Assembly: GCA_017378975.1 (NCBI GenBank)
Contig: JAFNXT010000336.1
Location: forward strand, 1-14,290
DNA: 14,290 nucleotides
From: Oscillospiraceae bacterium
GTDB taxonomy: Bacteria > Bacillota > Clostridia > Oscillospirales > Oscillospiraceae
Direction: 5' to 3'
Under the pieces are notes generated by a model. That model worked only from the letters and a program-made list of their open reading frames with translations. It was not told the DNA's origin and did no database searches. Shown here in pieces: positions 1 through 6,988 of the stretch; the stretch's first letter is position 1, and every line of letters starts with the position of its first letter. The translations under genes were made by a program, and so were the position numbers.

Positions 1-189
1 CCCCAGCCACTTCTGGATCTGCTTCCCGCTGAAAAACAGGAGGCCGCCAAAGCCCTGCTGTCCCACGACCCACGCCCCTCCTACCAGCGCGATCCGGAGC
101 GGATATACGGTCTCCCCTTCGCGGGATACGATATTCGGTTCAGGGTCCATGGAGATCTGCTGACTGTAACGCAGATCGTCAAGCAATAA
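1..189 (+). CDS. trmO: C-terminal end of a TrmO/TsaA-like tRNA m6t6A37 methyltransferase (partial)
   Basis: An open frame enters from the left edge in frame 1 and ends at TAA, bases 187-189, leaving 62 codons. The visible tail contains HDPRPSYQRDPERIYG, then FAGYDIRFRV and LLTVTQIV. This resembles the C-terminal segment after the TsaA/YaeB beta-barrel domain in TrmO, which N6-methylates threonylcarbamoyladenosine at position 37 of tRNAs that read ACY codons, using S-adenosylmethionine. The family assignment comes from recalled sequence pattern only, and the SAM-binding domain is outside the window. The gene converges on the HAD gene and both end at the same hairpin, which starts 3 bases after this stop. 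A standalone protein with only this C-terminal fold cannot be excluded. Confidence 0.68.
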   Translation, partial: PQPLLDLLPAEKQEAAKALLSHDPRPSYQRDPERIYGLPFAGYDIRFRVHGDLLTVTQIVKQ

Positions 190-191
190 GC

Positions 192-226
192 ACACCGCAG
201 ATGCCAATACAGGGCATCTGCGGTGT
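192..226. terminator. Bidirectional intrinsic terminator between trmO-like and HAD genes
   Basis: A perfect 14-bp inverted repeat (192-205 paired with 213-226) encloses a 7-base loop. It sits between two convergent stops, at 189 on the plus strand and 232 on the minus strand. The T-rich tracts are interrupted on both sides (TTCATTTC one way, GCTTATTGCTT the other), so strength in either direction is uncertain, but the stem is GC-rich and the position is right for a shared terminator. Confidence 0.8.
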
Positions 227-231
227 TCATT

Positions 232-1083
232 TCATCCACCTAGATTCTCAAGGAACTGTCGCTCCTTCATGGGCTGGTACCCACCGTAGGTCCCGGAGAG
301 GAGTTTATCGAAGCCGATCTGGCGAAGCTCCGCCCAGCTCTGGGCTTCCTGATTGACCAGGATCGGATAAAACCATACTCCATTTTTTCTGGCGGCCTCC
401 AGATCGCCTGGCGCATCACCCACCATCAGCACCTTTTCTGGCGCATAACCATATTCCAGCATCCGCCCGATACAATAGGCCTTGCTCCCGCGATCCTGTG
501 TCAGAAGGATGTCTGTATGCTCCAACAGGCCATGCTGAGCCCATTCCTCTTCCACGGCCGCACGGTTCGCGCTGGAGACCACAGCCACATCCGCAAATCC
601 ATGAGCGGCAGCCAGCCCCTCCAGAGCGCCATAAAAAGGCACCTTCAACGCATCGGGAAGCTGAACGATACCTGCATTGACCGCATCGCTCCAGACCAGC
701 GCCTTCTCCAGACATCGTCTGCCATCTCCATCAGGCTCCGCCAGGATCGCTTCAGCCAAAGCGCCATTGGACAGGGCCTTTGCCTCCGCGACCCAGCGTT
801 CCAGCGTTGCGATGCCGGGGATCGGCATATACTTCCGGTCCACCTCCGCCAGAGCCAGCGCAAGTCCCTTGAACCGGTTGATGCCACGGGTCATCTGGAA
901 CAGGTTCACATCGTTCCACCGCTCCAGGATGGGCGCGCGCCATTGATCAAGCTCCCATTCCATGACCATGCACGGACCAAAACAGTGGAAATGCTTACAG
1001 TTCATGGTATCCATGACACAGCCATCGGAATCTACACAAATGAGAAGATCATGCTTCCTCTCAAAGCTATCGAAAACAGACAT
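232..1083 (-). CDS. HAD-superfamily hydrolase (phosphatase-like)
   Basis: The 283-residue protein carries the haloacid dehalogenase motifs in order. Motif I is DSDGCVMDT at residues 18-26, with D18 as nucleophile and D20 as acid/base. Motif II is VVSSAN around S170-S171. The motif III lysine is probably K201. Motif IV is GDAPGDLEA at 222-230, the Mg2+-binding aspartates. A helical cap fits between motifs I and II (about residues 30-150). HAD proteins of this type usually dephosphorylate small metabolites; the substrate cannot be read here. An AGGAG lies 6 bases before the ATG. The start is 12 bases after the GH3 stop on the same strand, so the two genes are almost certainly co-transcribed. 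Substrate linkage to the glycosidase, such as a sugar phosphate, is inference. There is no signal peptide, so it should be cytoplasmic. Confidence 0.88.
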   Translation of the reverse strand: MSVFDSFERKHDLLICVDSDGCVMDTMNCKHFHCFGPCMVMEWELDQWRAPILERWNDVNLFQMTRGINRFKGLALALAEVDRKYMPIPGIATLERWVAEAKALSNGALAEAILAEPDGDGRRCLEKALVWSDAVNAGIVQLPDALKVPFYGALEGLAAAHGFADVAVVSSANRAAVEEEWAQHGLLEHTDILLTQDRGSKAYCIGRMLEYGYAPEKVLMVGDAPGDLEAARKNGVWFYPILVNQEAQSWAELRQIGFDKLLSGTYGGYQPMKERQFLENLGG

Positions 1084-1095
1084 GATATGCTCCTA

Positions 1096-2871
1096 TCACA
1101 TATGGGTATCCCACAGCCCACAGTAACTGTCGATGGGATCGGACCCCTTGAAGGCCTCCGGTCCGGTCATCAACGCGTCGACCAGCGCATCCATGGTATC
1201 GTCATTGGCATCATAGGTATTGATGTAGGTACGAAGCATGGGTGCGTCCGACAGCATGGTGGGCTTGTTCACAGAGATGCCAACCACAGGCAACTCATGG
1301 ACATACCAGGGGATCTCACCGCCACCCTTGGCCACACCGAACACGGGATGACCGTTTGCCACATCGAACAACGAGATCACCAGATCCTGTTCCGCGGTGA
1401 AGTCACTGATGGCATGCTTTCCGGCAAAATATACATTCAAATTGAAAGGCTTTCCTGCCTTGACCTCCGCAAGGATCTTATCCAGCGGACTGACATAGAT
1501 GAACGCGTCAAAGCCCTTTTCGATCAAACGGTCCCGAAGCTTCTCGGCAGGAGACTTTTTCTGAGGACCGCCCATCGCCGCGATCACCGCCGCCATGGGG
1601 CTGTCAGGTCCCTTGATGGAAACGATCATGACCCGCTTCGTTTTTTCAGGACACAGCGGAAGGACCCCCTGATCCTTATATTTGACCAGCGTCAGGGAAT
1701 CCTGACTCACCTTCTGAGCCACCACACGATACGCGGCGTTGCCCAACTCAGCAGCGCAATACTCGTCCGTGGGGCAAAGCTCCTCAACGGACTTCTTATG
1801 CAGACCCATCTTAGCCTTCAGACCAAGGATCCGGGTCAGAGCCTCGTCCATCCGAGCCTCAGAGATGATACCGGAGCGGTAGGCATCGAGCATCGTGCCG
1901 AAGTCTTCGTCGGGATCGTTGAAGAACAGGAACATATCACAGCCGGCGTTGATGGCGGCAGGAAGCATATCCTTTCGCTTCATCCGGTTGGTCATGGCCA
2001 CCATATGAGAAGCGTCGGTGACCACCATGCCGTTGAAGCCAAGCTTATCACGCAGAAGACCGGTCATGATCTCAGGACAAAGGGTGGCAGGCATCATCTC
2101 ATCCATGGTGATATCGGGACGAAGCTGCTGCATATAGGTGGGCATCATGATATGACCGCCCATGACGGCATCCAGGCCTCCATCGATCAGGGTCTTGTAC
2201 ACCATGCCGTAAGATGCCATCCAGTCATCCTCACCGAAATGGTTGATGTTGTTGGAAATATGGGCATCCCGGTGATCCTGACCATTGCCCGGGAAATGCT
2301 TGGCGCAGGCGGCCACACCCGGGGTCTGATGGACACCGTCCATATAGGCCTTGCCCATGGTCGCGACCATTTTGGGATCGTGTCCGTAAGCCCGGGCCAG
2401 GACTTCTTCACACTCCCAGTTGTAAGTGATATCCACCACAGGGGCGAAAGTCATATTACAGCCGGTGGCATAGGTCTGAGCGCCGGAGACCTTACCCAAA
2501 GCCTGCGCGTGATCAGCCTTACCGGTGGCTCCGATCTTGACCTGACTGCTGACGAAGGTCCCGTCCACGCACACACCGTTGCCACCCTGCTCAGGATTAC
2601 AGGCGATGAACACCGGGATCTTCGCGTATTTCTGGAGGATACGGTTCTGTTTCAGGACCATGGCACCGGGCATGGGGTTATAACGACACCCACCCAAGTG
2701 ATACTTCTCCATCAGTTCTCTAAGATACGTCTCATCCTGAGAAGCGGTGAGCTGGAAGAACAGCTGTCCCACCTTCTCCTCATCACTCATCCCGCCGATC
2801 GTATCCCGGACCCAACGGATGTCCTCCTCACTCAAACAGTATGGTAACGCGCGAAGATCGACCATCATCAT
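1096..2871 (-). CDS. Glycoside hydrolase family 3, NagZ-type beta-N-acetylhexosaminidase
   Basis: From the ATG at 2871 the product is 591 residues. The GH3 TIM-barrel domain spans about 20-355. It contains KHFPGNG (191-197) followed by D202-A-H204, the Asp-His dyad used as acid/base by NagZ-type enzymes, and GMVVTDASHM (281-290) with D286 as predicted nucleophile. A second alpha/beta domain follows from about 380. Such enzymes remove N-acetylglucosamine from muropeptides or related glycans. No signal peptide is visible, so it probably acts in the cytoplasm, as in cell-wall recycling. The frame stays open upstream to 3186, but that part runs through a promoter and the preceding terminator. AAGGA at 2877-2881 points to one of three tandem ATGs (2871, 2868, 2865); the 2868 ATG has the best spacing. 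Activity on a different beta-hexosamine or beta-glycoside is possible. Confidence 0.87.
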   Translation of the reverse strand: MMMVDLRALPYCLSEEDIRWVRDTIGGMSDEEKVGQLFFQLTASQDETYLRELMEKYHLGGCRYNPMPGAMVLKQNRILQKYAKIPVFIACNPEQGGNGVCVDGTFVSSQVKIGATGKADHAQALGKVSGAQTYATGCNMTFAPVVDITYNWECEEVLARAYGHDPKMVATMGKAYMDGVHQTPGVAACAKHFPGNGQDHRDAHISNNINHFGEDDWMASYGMVYKTLIDGGLDAVMGGHIMMPTYMQQLRPDITMDEMMPATLCPEIMTGLLRDKLGFNGMVVTDASHMVAMTNRMKRKDMLPAAINAGCDMFLFFNDPDEDFGTMLDAYRSGIISEARMDEALTRILGLKAKMGLHKKSVEELCPTDEYCAAELGNAAYRVVAQKVSQDSLTLVKYKDQGVLPLCPEKTKRVMIVSIKGPDSPMAAVIAAMGGPQKKSPAEKLRDRLIEKGFDAFIYVSPLDKILAEVKAGKPFNLNVYFAGKHAISDFTAEQDLVISLFDVANGHPVFGVAKGGGEIPWYVHELPVVGISVNKPTMLSDAPMLRTYINTYDANDDTMDALVDALMTGPEAFKGSDPIDSYCGLWDTHM

Positions 2872-2891
2872 CACGATCCTTTCGGTAATCC

Positions 2892-2902
2892 TTGTCTGAC
2901 AA
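2892..2902. promoter_or_regulatory. Palindromic candidate operator in the GH3 5' leader
   Basis: TTGTC-T-GACAA is a perfect 5-1-5 palindrome, 16 bases downstream of the GH3 -10 box and about 20 bases before the start codon. It fits the tnGTm-N(0-1)-kACna pattern known for FadR-subfamily (FCD-type) GntR repressors. A short palindrome can occur by chance, and no regulator gene lies nearby, so the regulator class is inference. Confidence 0.4.
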
Positions 2903-2917
2903 AGACTTGCTTTTTCC

Positions 2918-2945
2918 ATTATATCACACAAAAAGTATATTTCAA
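2918..2945 (-). promoter_or_regulatory. Sigma-A-type promoter of the GH3-HAD unit
   Basis: Reading the minus strand, TTGAAA (2945-2940), a 16-base spacer and TATAAT (2923-2918) form a near-consensus promoter. The -10 is extended, with TG one base upstream (TGATATAAT). It lies after the transporter terminator and about 47 bases before the GH3 start codon, in an AT-rich gap, so the GH3-HAD pair is probably its own transcription unit. Confidence 0.75.
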
Positions 2946-3005
2946 TAGAATATTGCGATATTTCTTCACGATTTTTGTATATCATGACGACCGCAGGATA
3001 TAAAG

Positions 3006-3035
3006 ACCGACGCAGGACCAAGATCCTGCGTCGGT
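3006..3035 (-). terminator. Intrinsic terminator of the amino acid ABC transporter operon
   Basis: A perfect 12-bp stem (3006-3017 with 3024-3035) has a 6-base loop. It starts 8 bases after the ATPase stop. On the minus strand it is followed by CTTTATAT, a short T-rich tract. It separates the transporter operon from the GH3 promoter downstream. Confidence 0.85.
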
Positions 3036-3043
3036 GGGAAATA

Positions 3044-3766
3044 TCAAAGCACTTTGGACAAGAATTCACGAAGCCTTGGATGCTGAGGACGGTCAAAAAT
3101 CGCCTCCGGAGCGCCCTGCTCCACGATGCGTCCTTCATCCATGAACACGACACGGTCCGCCACTTCTCTGGCGAATCCCATCTCATGAGTGACCACCACC
3201 ATAGTCATGCCTTCGGCCGCCAGTTCCTTCATGACGGACAGCACCTCACCGACCATCTCGGGGTCCAGAGCAGATGTGGGCTCATCGAACAGCAGGACCT
3301 TGGGGTTCATGGCCAAGGCCCGAACGATGGCGATCCGCTGTTTCTGACCACCGGACAACTGGCTGGGATAAGCATCCGCCTTATCCTCCAGCCCCACCCG
3401 CTTCAAAAGCCGGGTCGCTGTCTCATCCGCCTGCTGTTGCGTCATCTGCTTGGTCCGCACCGGAGCCAGCGTGATGTTCTTACGGATGGTCATATTGGGG
3501 AACAGATTGAAATGCTGGAAGACCATGCCCATCTTACAGCGGACCTGATCGATATCGGTCTTGGGATCCGTAGTCTCCACACCGTCGAAGGTGATCACAC
3601 CCGCCGTGGGATACTCCATCAGATTCAGACACCGCAGGAACGTGGACTTACCGGAACCGGAGGGTCCGATCACCACCACTTTCTCGCCGGGATGGATATG
3701 CTCAGAGATATCCTTCAGCACCTGATGGTCACCAAAGGATTTACTCAAACCTTTAACGTCGATCAC
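3044..3766 (-). CDS. Polar amino acid ABC transporter ATP-binding protein (GlnQ-like)
   Basis: A full-length 240-residue ABC ATPase. Walker A is GPSGSGKST (34-42), the Q-loop glutamine is Q84, the signature is LSGGQKQR (137-144), Walker B with catalytic Glu is [11 protein letters not shown] (158-168), and the switch histidine is H194 in [13 protein letters not shown]. This last string and overall length are typical of the polar amino acid uptake subfamily (GlnQ, HisP, ArtM/ArtP). It drives import through the permease encoded just upstream. The start is GTG at 3766, 10 bases after AAAGGAGG, and overlaps the end of the permease gene by 14 bases, indicating translational coupling. The exact amino acid carried cannot be read from the ATPase. 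Confidence 0.96.
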   Translation of the reverse strand: MIDVKGLSKSFGDHQVLKDISEHIHPGEKVVVIGPSGSGKSTFLRCLNLMEYPTAGVITFDGVETTDPKTDIDQVRCKMGMVFQHFNLFPNMTIRKNITLAPVRTKQMTQQQADETATRLLKRVGLEDKADAYPSQLSGGQKQRIAIVRALAMNPKVLLFDEPTSALDPEMVGEVLSVMKELAAEGMTMVVVTHEMGFAREVADRVVFMDEGRIVEQGAPEAIFDRPQHPRLREFLSKVL

Positions 3767-4517
3767 TTTGACGAAGCCTCCTTTCGAGGATGCCCAGAAG
3801 CCAGGTAAGGAACATCACCAGCACCAAATAAATGATCGCCACACCCACCAGAGGGAACATCTGCTCATAGGTCCGACCATAGATCGCCTGTGCGGCATAG
3901 ACCAGCTCCTTACCGCCGATCACATTGATCAGGGACGTATCCTTCAGCAGGATGATGAACTCGTTGCCCAACGCAGGCAGGATGGCCTTGAAGGCCTGGG
4001 GGATCACGATGAACCGCATGGTATCCATATAGCCAAGACCAAGGCTCCGACCGGCCTCCATCTGGCCGGGATCCAGGGACATGAGGCCGCCCCGGATGAT
4101 CTCCGCCACATAAGCGCCGGAGTTGATGCCCAGCGTCAGAGTGCCGACCATGGTGAAATCACGACTGCTGGAAAAAATAACGAAGCCCATGATCAGCAAC
4201 TGGACCATCATGGGAGTGCCACGGATCACCGTGATATAGACCTTGCAAACAGCATTGATGACACCAAGGAAGAAATTCTTCTTGCCCGGTCTCTGCTGGT
4301 CATGGGCAGTCCGGACCATCGCCACGACCACGCCTAAAGCGATACCCATGACAAGAGCCAACGCGGTGACATACAGGGTGGTGCCCACACCACTCAGATA
4401 CTGCTTCCACCGGTCACCCTCGATGAACGCCTGAAAGAATTTCACATAGAACTCCTGCCAGAAGGTGATCGGCTCTCCGTCCACCATCATGGAGCTCCAA
4501 AGCTCATAATATTCCAT
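3753..4517 (-). CDS. Polar amino acid ABC transporter permease (HisM/GlnP family)
   Basis: The 254-residue membrane protein has hydrophobic segments at about 43-70, 87-115, 122-142, 165-200 and 220-243. The EAA loop that contacts the ATPase is [22 protein letters not shown] at about 154-175. The RGTPMMVQL stretch near residue 99 is typical of this family. The first 40 residues are a slightly long hydrophilic or amphipathic leader. The gene lies 66 bases after the receptor gene, with an intervening hairpin, and overlaps the ATPase gene. A GGGAGG lies 5 bases before the ATG. Only one permease is present, so it presumably forms a homodimer. Confidence 0.95.
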   Translation of the reverse strand: MEYYELWSSMMVDGEPITFWQEFYVKFFQAFIEGDRWKQYLSGVGTTLYVTALALVMGIALGVVVAMVRTAHDQQRPGKKNFFLGVINAVCKVYITVIRGTPMMVQLLIMGFVIFSSSRDFTMVGTLTLGINSGAYVAEIIRGGLMSLDPGQMEAGRSLGLGYMDTMRFIVIPQAFKAILPALGNEFIILLKDTSLINVIGGKELVYAAQAIYGRTYEQMFPLVGVAIIYLVLVMFLTWLLGILERRLRQSDRR

Positions 4518-4545
4518 GAAGACCTCCCGATCTGTGTATATAGGG

Positions 4546-4573
4546 AAAAAGGGCGGCCTTCGCCGCCCTTTTT
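4546..4573 (-). terminator. Internal terminator/attenuator between receptor and permease genes
   Basis: A perfect 12-bp stem (4546-4557 with 4562-4573) has a 4-base loop; on the minus strand the 3' arm ends in five Ts followed by CCC. It lies in the 66-base gap between the receptor stop and the permease start. No new promoter is evident after it, so it probably acts as a partial terminator or as an mRNA 3'-end stabiliser, leaving more receptor than permease and ATPase. Confidence 0.78.
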
Positions 4574-4583
4574 ACGGACCGGA

Positions 4584-5366
4584 TCACTCTGCGGTGATGT
4601 ACTTGTCGATGATCTTCTGGACAGTGCCATCAGCGGTCAGCTCAGCCAGAGCCTTGTTGACAGCCTCCACCAGTTCGGTGTTGCCCTTGTCCATGCCTAT
4701 GGCATACTGCTCCTCGACCCAGTTGCCCTCCAGCAGAGTCAGACCGGGGTTGGCCTTGACGAACTCCTGAGCAGGAGCCTTGTCGATGATGACGCAGTCC
4801 ACCTGACCGTTCTGCAGAGCCTTCACAGCGCTGGCACCGTTGTCATAAGCAGTGACATGGTCCTCACCGTAACCGCCGTTCTCAGGGGTGTCGGATGCGT
4901 AGATATAACCGGTGGTGCCACGCTGGGTGCCGATCATCTTCTCGCCAAGATTATCCATGGTCACATCGGAACCTTCCTTCACGATGACCACCTGGATGCC
5001 GGTGGCGTAGCTCTCGGAGAAGTCCATGACCTTCTTACGGGCATCGGTGACAGAAACACCAGCCATGACGATGTCGCTCTTGCCCTGCTGGACAGCCAAC
5101 AGCGCGGAGTCGAAATCCATATCGTCCACGACCAGCTCCAGACCAAGCTTCTCGGCGATGGCGCCGGCGATCTCAACGTCGATACCCTCGAAACCACCCT
5201 CATCGGTGGTCATCTCATAGGGAGGGAACGCGGCATTGGTGGACATGATCAGCTTACCGCTCTCAACGAGCTTCAGGCTCTCGTCACCCTTGGCGCTGTT
5301 GCCACAACCGGCGAACAGACCCATCAGCATCAGAGAAGCCAGACACAGTGCGATGATCTTCTTCAT
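4584..5366 (-). CDS. Amino acid ABC transporter substrate-binding lipoprotein
   Basis: From ATG 5366 the product is 260 residues. It begins MKKIIALCLASLMLMG and has a lipobox LFAGC at 17-21, so C21 would be lipidated and the receptor anchored outside the membrane. The mature part has the family-3 solute-binding pattern: TNAAFPPYE near the start, GFEGIDVEIA, VSVTDARKKVMDFSESY, and GTQRGTTGYIYA, whose Arg normally grips the amino acid carboxylate. The frame continues upstream to 5405, but AAGGAG lies 10 bases before 5366 and the signal peptide starts there. It is the first gene of the transporter operon. The ligand is a polar amino acid, but cystine, arginine or glutamine cannot be told apart here. 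Confidence 0.95.
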   Translation of the reverse strand: MKKIIALCLASLMLMGLFAGCGNSAKGDESLKLVESGKLIMSTNAAFPPYEMTTDEGGFEGIDVEIAGAIAEKLGLELVVDDMDFDSALLAVQQGKSDIVMAGVSVTDARKKVMDFSESYATGIQVVIVKEGSDVTMDNLGEKMIGTQRGTTGYIYASDTPENGGYGEDHVTAYDNGASAVKALQNGQVDCVIIDKAPAQEFVKANPGLTLLEGNWVEEQYAIGMDKGNTELVEAVNKALAELTADGTVQKIIDKYITAE

Positions 5367-5407
5367 AACAATGATACTCCTTTTCCATTTTTGAATGTAC
5401 ATCATGG

Positions 5408-5436
5408 ATTATACATCCAATTACCCAAAACGTCAA
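5408..5436 (-). promoter_or_regulatory. Near-consensus promoter of the ABC transporter operon
   Basis: On the minus strand TTGACG (5436-5431), a 17-base spacer and TATAAT (5413-5408) match 11 of 12 consensus positions. Transcription should start near 5401, giving a leader of about 35 bases before the receptor start codon. No riboswitch would fit in such a short leader. Confidence 0.85.
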
Positions 5437-5568
5437 TCATAACTCGCTACAATTTCCGCGTTATTTTCTGGTGATATATAATAGAAAACACCGGATCATC
5501 TTAAGTTTGCATATTATTTTTGGATATACGCATAGCCACGACCGATGTATGTGGCATGGATAATACCA

Positions 5569-5598
5569 TTGACACAGATATACGGCATCGTTTATAAT
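5569..5598 (+). promoter_or_regulatory. Full-consensus promoter of the acyltransferase gene
   Basis: TTGACA (5569-5574), an 18-base spacer and TATAAT (5593-5598) match all 12 consensus positions. The predicted transcript start is near 5605, so the first in-frame ATG at 5615 would have almost no leader. This supports the downstream TTG start. Confidence 0.82.
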
Positions 5599-5625
5599 GA
5601 TGAACAGATCATGAATGTACGATAG

Positions 5626-5631
5626 AAAGGA
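5626..5631 (+). promoter_or_regulatory. Ribosome binding site favouring a TTG start at 5642
   Basis: AAAGGA lies 10 bases before an in-frame TTG at 5642. The alternative ATG at 5615 has no purine-rich site in front of it and lies only about 10 bases after the predicted transcript start. The ATG at 5631 overlaps this site and is out of frame. Confidence 0.55.
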
Positions 5632-5641
5632 TGTCTGCACC

Positions 5642-6934
5642 TTGAAGATAGCGATCAAGAAAAAGAGCTACACTGAAGTGATGTCCCTCCCTCGTCCCGC
5701 CCACAAGCCCCCCAGGAAGGTAGGGATCTTCTGGCGTGGGCTGATCCGTCTGTTGACGGTGTTCGGCATGATGGGCACCAGATTCAAATACGAAGCCGAG
5801 GGCCTCGACGAGCTGAAGGACCAGCCCTGCCTGATCCTCATGAACCATTCCTGCTTCCTGGATATGCAGATCGCCTACCGGATCCTGTTCCCCAAACATT
5901 TCTGCATCGTCGCCACCACCGATTCCTTCGTGGGCTTCGGCGGTCTCATGAGCTGGCTCATGCGGACCATCGGCTGTATCCCCACCCAGAAGTTCGTCAC
6001 AGACCTGAGCCTGATCAAGGATATGAACTACGCCCTGAAGACCCTGAAGACCAGCGTCCTCATGTATCCCGAGGCCGGTTATTCTCTGGACGGCACCGCC
6101 ACCTCCCTGCCCCGGAAAATGGGCGTGATCCTGAAGAAATTCGATGTGCCCGTGATCATGATCGAGACCTTCGGCGCATTCTCCCGAAACCCTCTGTATA
6201 ACGAGCTCCAGATCCGCAAGGGAGTGCAGGTCACCGCCAAGGCACGTTGCCTCTTCACACAGGAGCAGGTCCGGCAGATGTCTGTGAAGGACCTGAGCGA
6301 TCAGCTGGACGACGCCTTCGGCTTCGATCACTTCCGCTGGCAGCAGGAGCAGGGCATCGAGATCCATGAGCCTTTCCGGGCCGACGGTCTGCACCGGATC
6401 CTCTATAAGTGTCCCCATTGCGGCAAGGAAGGCGTCCTCACCGGCAAGGGCACCCATCTGACCTGTGCCGCCTGCGGTGCCGACTACGAGCTGACCCCAG
6501 AAGGCAGGCTCCACAGGACCAACGGCGAGACAGCTTTCGACCACATCCCCCATTGGTTCCGCTGGGAACGGGAACAGGTCCGGCAGGAACTGATCGACGG
6601 CACCTATCGAATGTCCTGCGATGTGGATATCGGCATGCTTGTGGACTACAAAGCCCTTTACATGGTGGGCTCCGGCACCCTGACCCACGATGCGGAGGGT
6701 TTCCACCTCACGGGCTGTGACGGAACGCTGGACTATGCCCAGAAGCCGCTGGTCTCCTATAACCTGAACGCTGATTATTACTGGTACGAGATCGGTGATA
6801 TCATCAGCATCGGTGATAAGGATGCCCTCTACTACTGTTTCCCGAAGGATGCCACCTCCGTAGCCAAGGCCCGCCTCGCTACCGAGGAGCTCTATAAACT
6901 GTGCAAAACACGCAAGACTCCCGTTTCCCCTTGA
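5642..6934 (+). CDS. PlsC-type lysophospholipid acyltransferase fused to a zinc ribbon
   Basis: With the TTG start the product is 430 residues; using ATG 5615 adds nine. Residues about 60-215 form an acyltransferase domain. It has NHSCFLD (68-74), the H-X4-D catalytic motif, and YPEAGYS (142-148) in place of the usual FPEGTRS motif: Glu144 is kept but Gly-Thr is altered. Residues 257-278 hold CPHC and CAAC, four cysteines arranged as a zinc ribbon. About 150 further residues, rich in Tyr, Asp and predicted strands, are not recognised. PlsC enzymes move an acyl chain to lysophosphatidate at the membrane; the ribbon and tail suggest a specialised substrate or partner. No signal peptide is seen. 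The PH-domain gene follows after 54 bases. Similar fusions may exist in other Clostridia, but I cannot confirm this. Confidence 0.85.
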   Translation: MKIAIKKKSYTEVMSLPRPAHKPPRKVGIFWRGLIRLLTVFGMMGTRFKYEAEGLDELKDQPCLILMNHSCFLDMQIAYRILFPKHFCIVATTDSFVGFGGLMSWLMRTIGCIPTQKFVTDLSLIKDMNYALKTLKTSVLMYPEAGYSLDGTATSLPRKMGVILKKFDVPVIMIETFGAFSRNPLYNELQIRKGVQVTAKARCLFTQEQVRQMSVKDLSDQLDDAFGFDHFRWQQEQGIEIHEPFRADGLHRILYKCPHCGKEGVLTGKGTHLTCAACGADYELTPEGRLHRTNGETAFDHIPHWFRWEREQVRQELIDGTYRMSCDVDIGMLVDYKALYMVGSGTLTHDAEGFHLTGCDGTLDYAQKPLVSYNLNADYYWYEIGDIISIGDKDALYYCFPKDATSVAKARLATEELYKLCKTRKTPVSP

Positions 6935-6959
6935 CGATCTCCCATACAGGATCTAAAAT
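6931..6959 (+). promoter_or_regulatory. Promoter of the PH-domain gene, overlapping the upstream stop codon
   Basis: TTGACG (6931-6936), a 17-base spacer and TAAAAT (6954-6959) match 10 of 12 consensus positions. The -35 box contains the TGA stop of the acyltransferase (6932-6934). With the strong ribosome binding site 15 bases further on, this suggests the PH-domain gene can be transcribed independently of readthrough. Confidence 0.6.
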
Positions 6960-6988
6960 AGTATAAAACAACCAAGGAGGTATGATCT

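Noticed and set aside
517..2847. A 776-codon open frame on the plus strand, opposite the HAD and GH3 genes
   Set aside because: It is rich in His, Arg, Gln and Leu, has no recognisable domain, and lies antisense to two genes with intact catalytic motifs. It stays open because those genes seldom use the codons TTA, CTA and TCA.
2872..3186. N-terminal extension of the GH3 frame up to ATG 3186
   Set aside because: The extension runs through the ATPase gene end, the transporter terminator and the GH3 promoter, so it cannot be part of the normal GH3 transcript.
5367..5401. A riboswitch or T-box in the transporter leader
   Set aside because: The predicted leader is only about 35 bases, too short for any known amino acid riboswitch or T-box, and no such fold is visible.
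5477..5482. An extra TATAAT box upstream of the acyltransferase
   Set aside because: No reasonable -35 box lies 16-18 bases upstream, and the full-consensus promoter at 5569-5598 is nearer the gene.
5461..5658. A 65-codon minus-strand frame in the divergent gap
   Set aside because: It overlaps the acyltransferase promoter and start, has no ribosome binding site, and has no similarity that I can recognise.
5609..6706. A 365-codon minus-strand frame opposite the acyltransferase gene
   Set aside because: It is antisense to the catalytic and zinc ribbon motifs and rich in Gly, His and Asp like other shadow frames.
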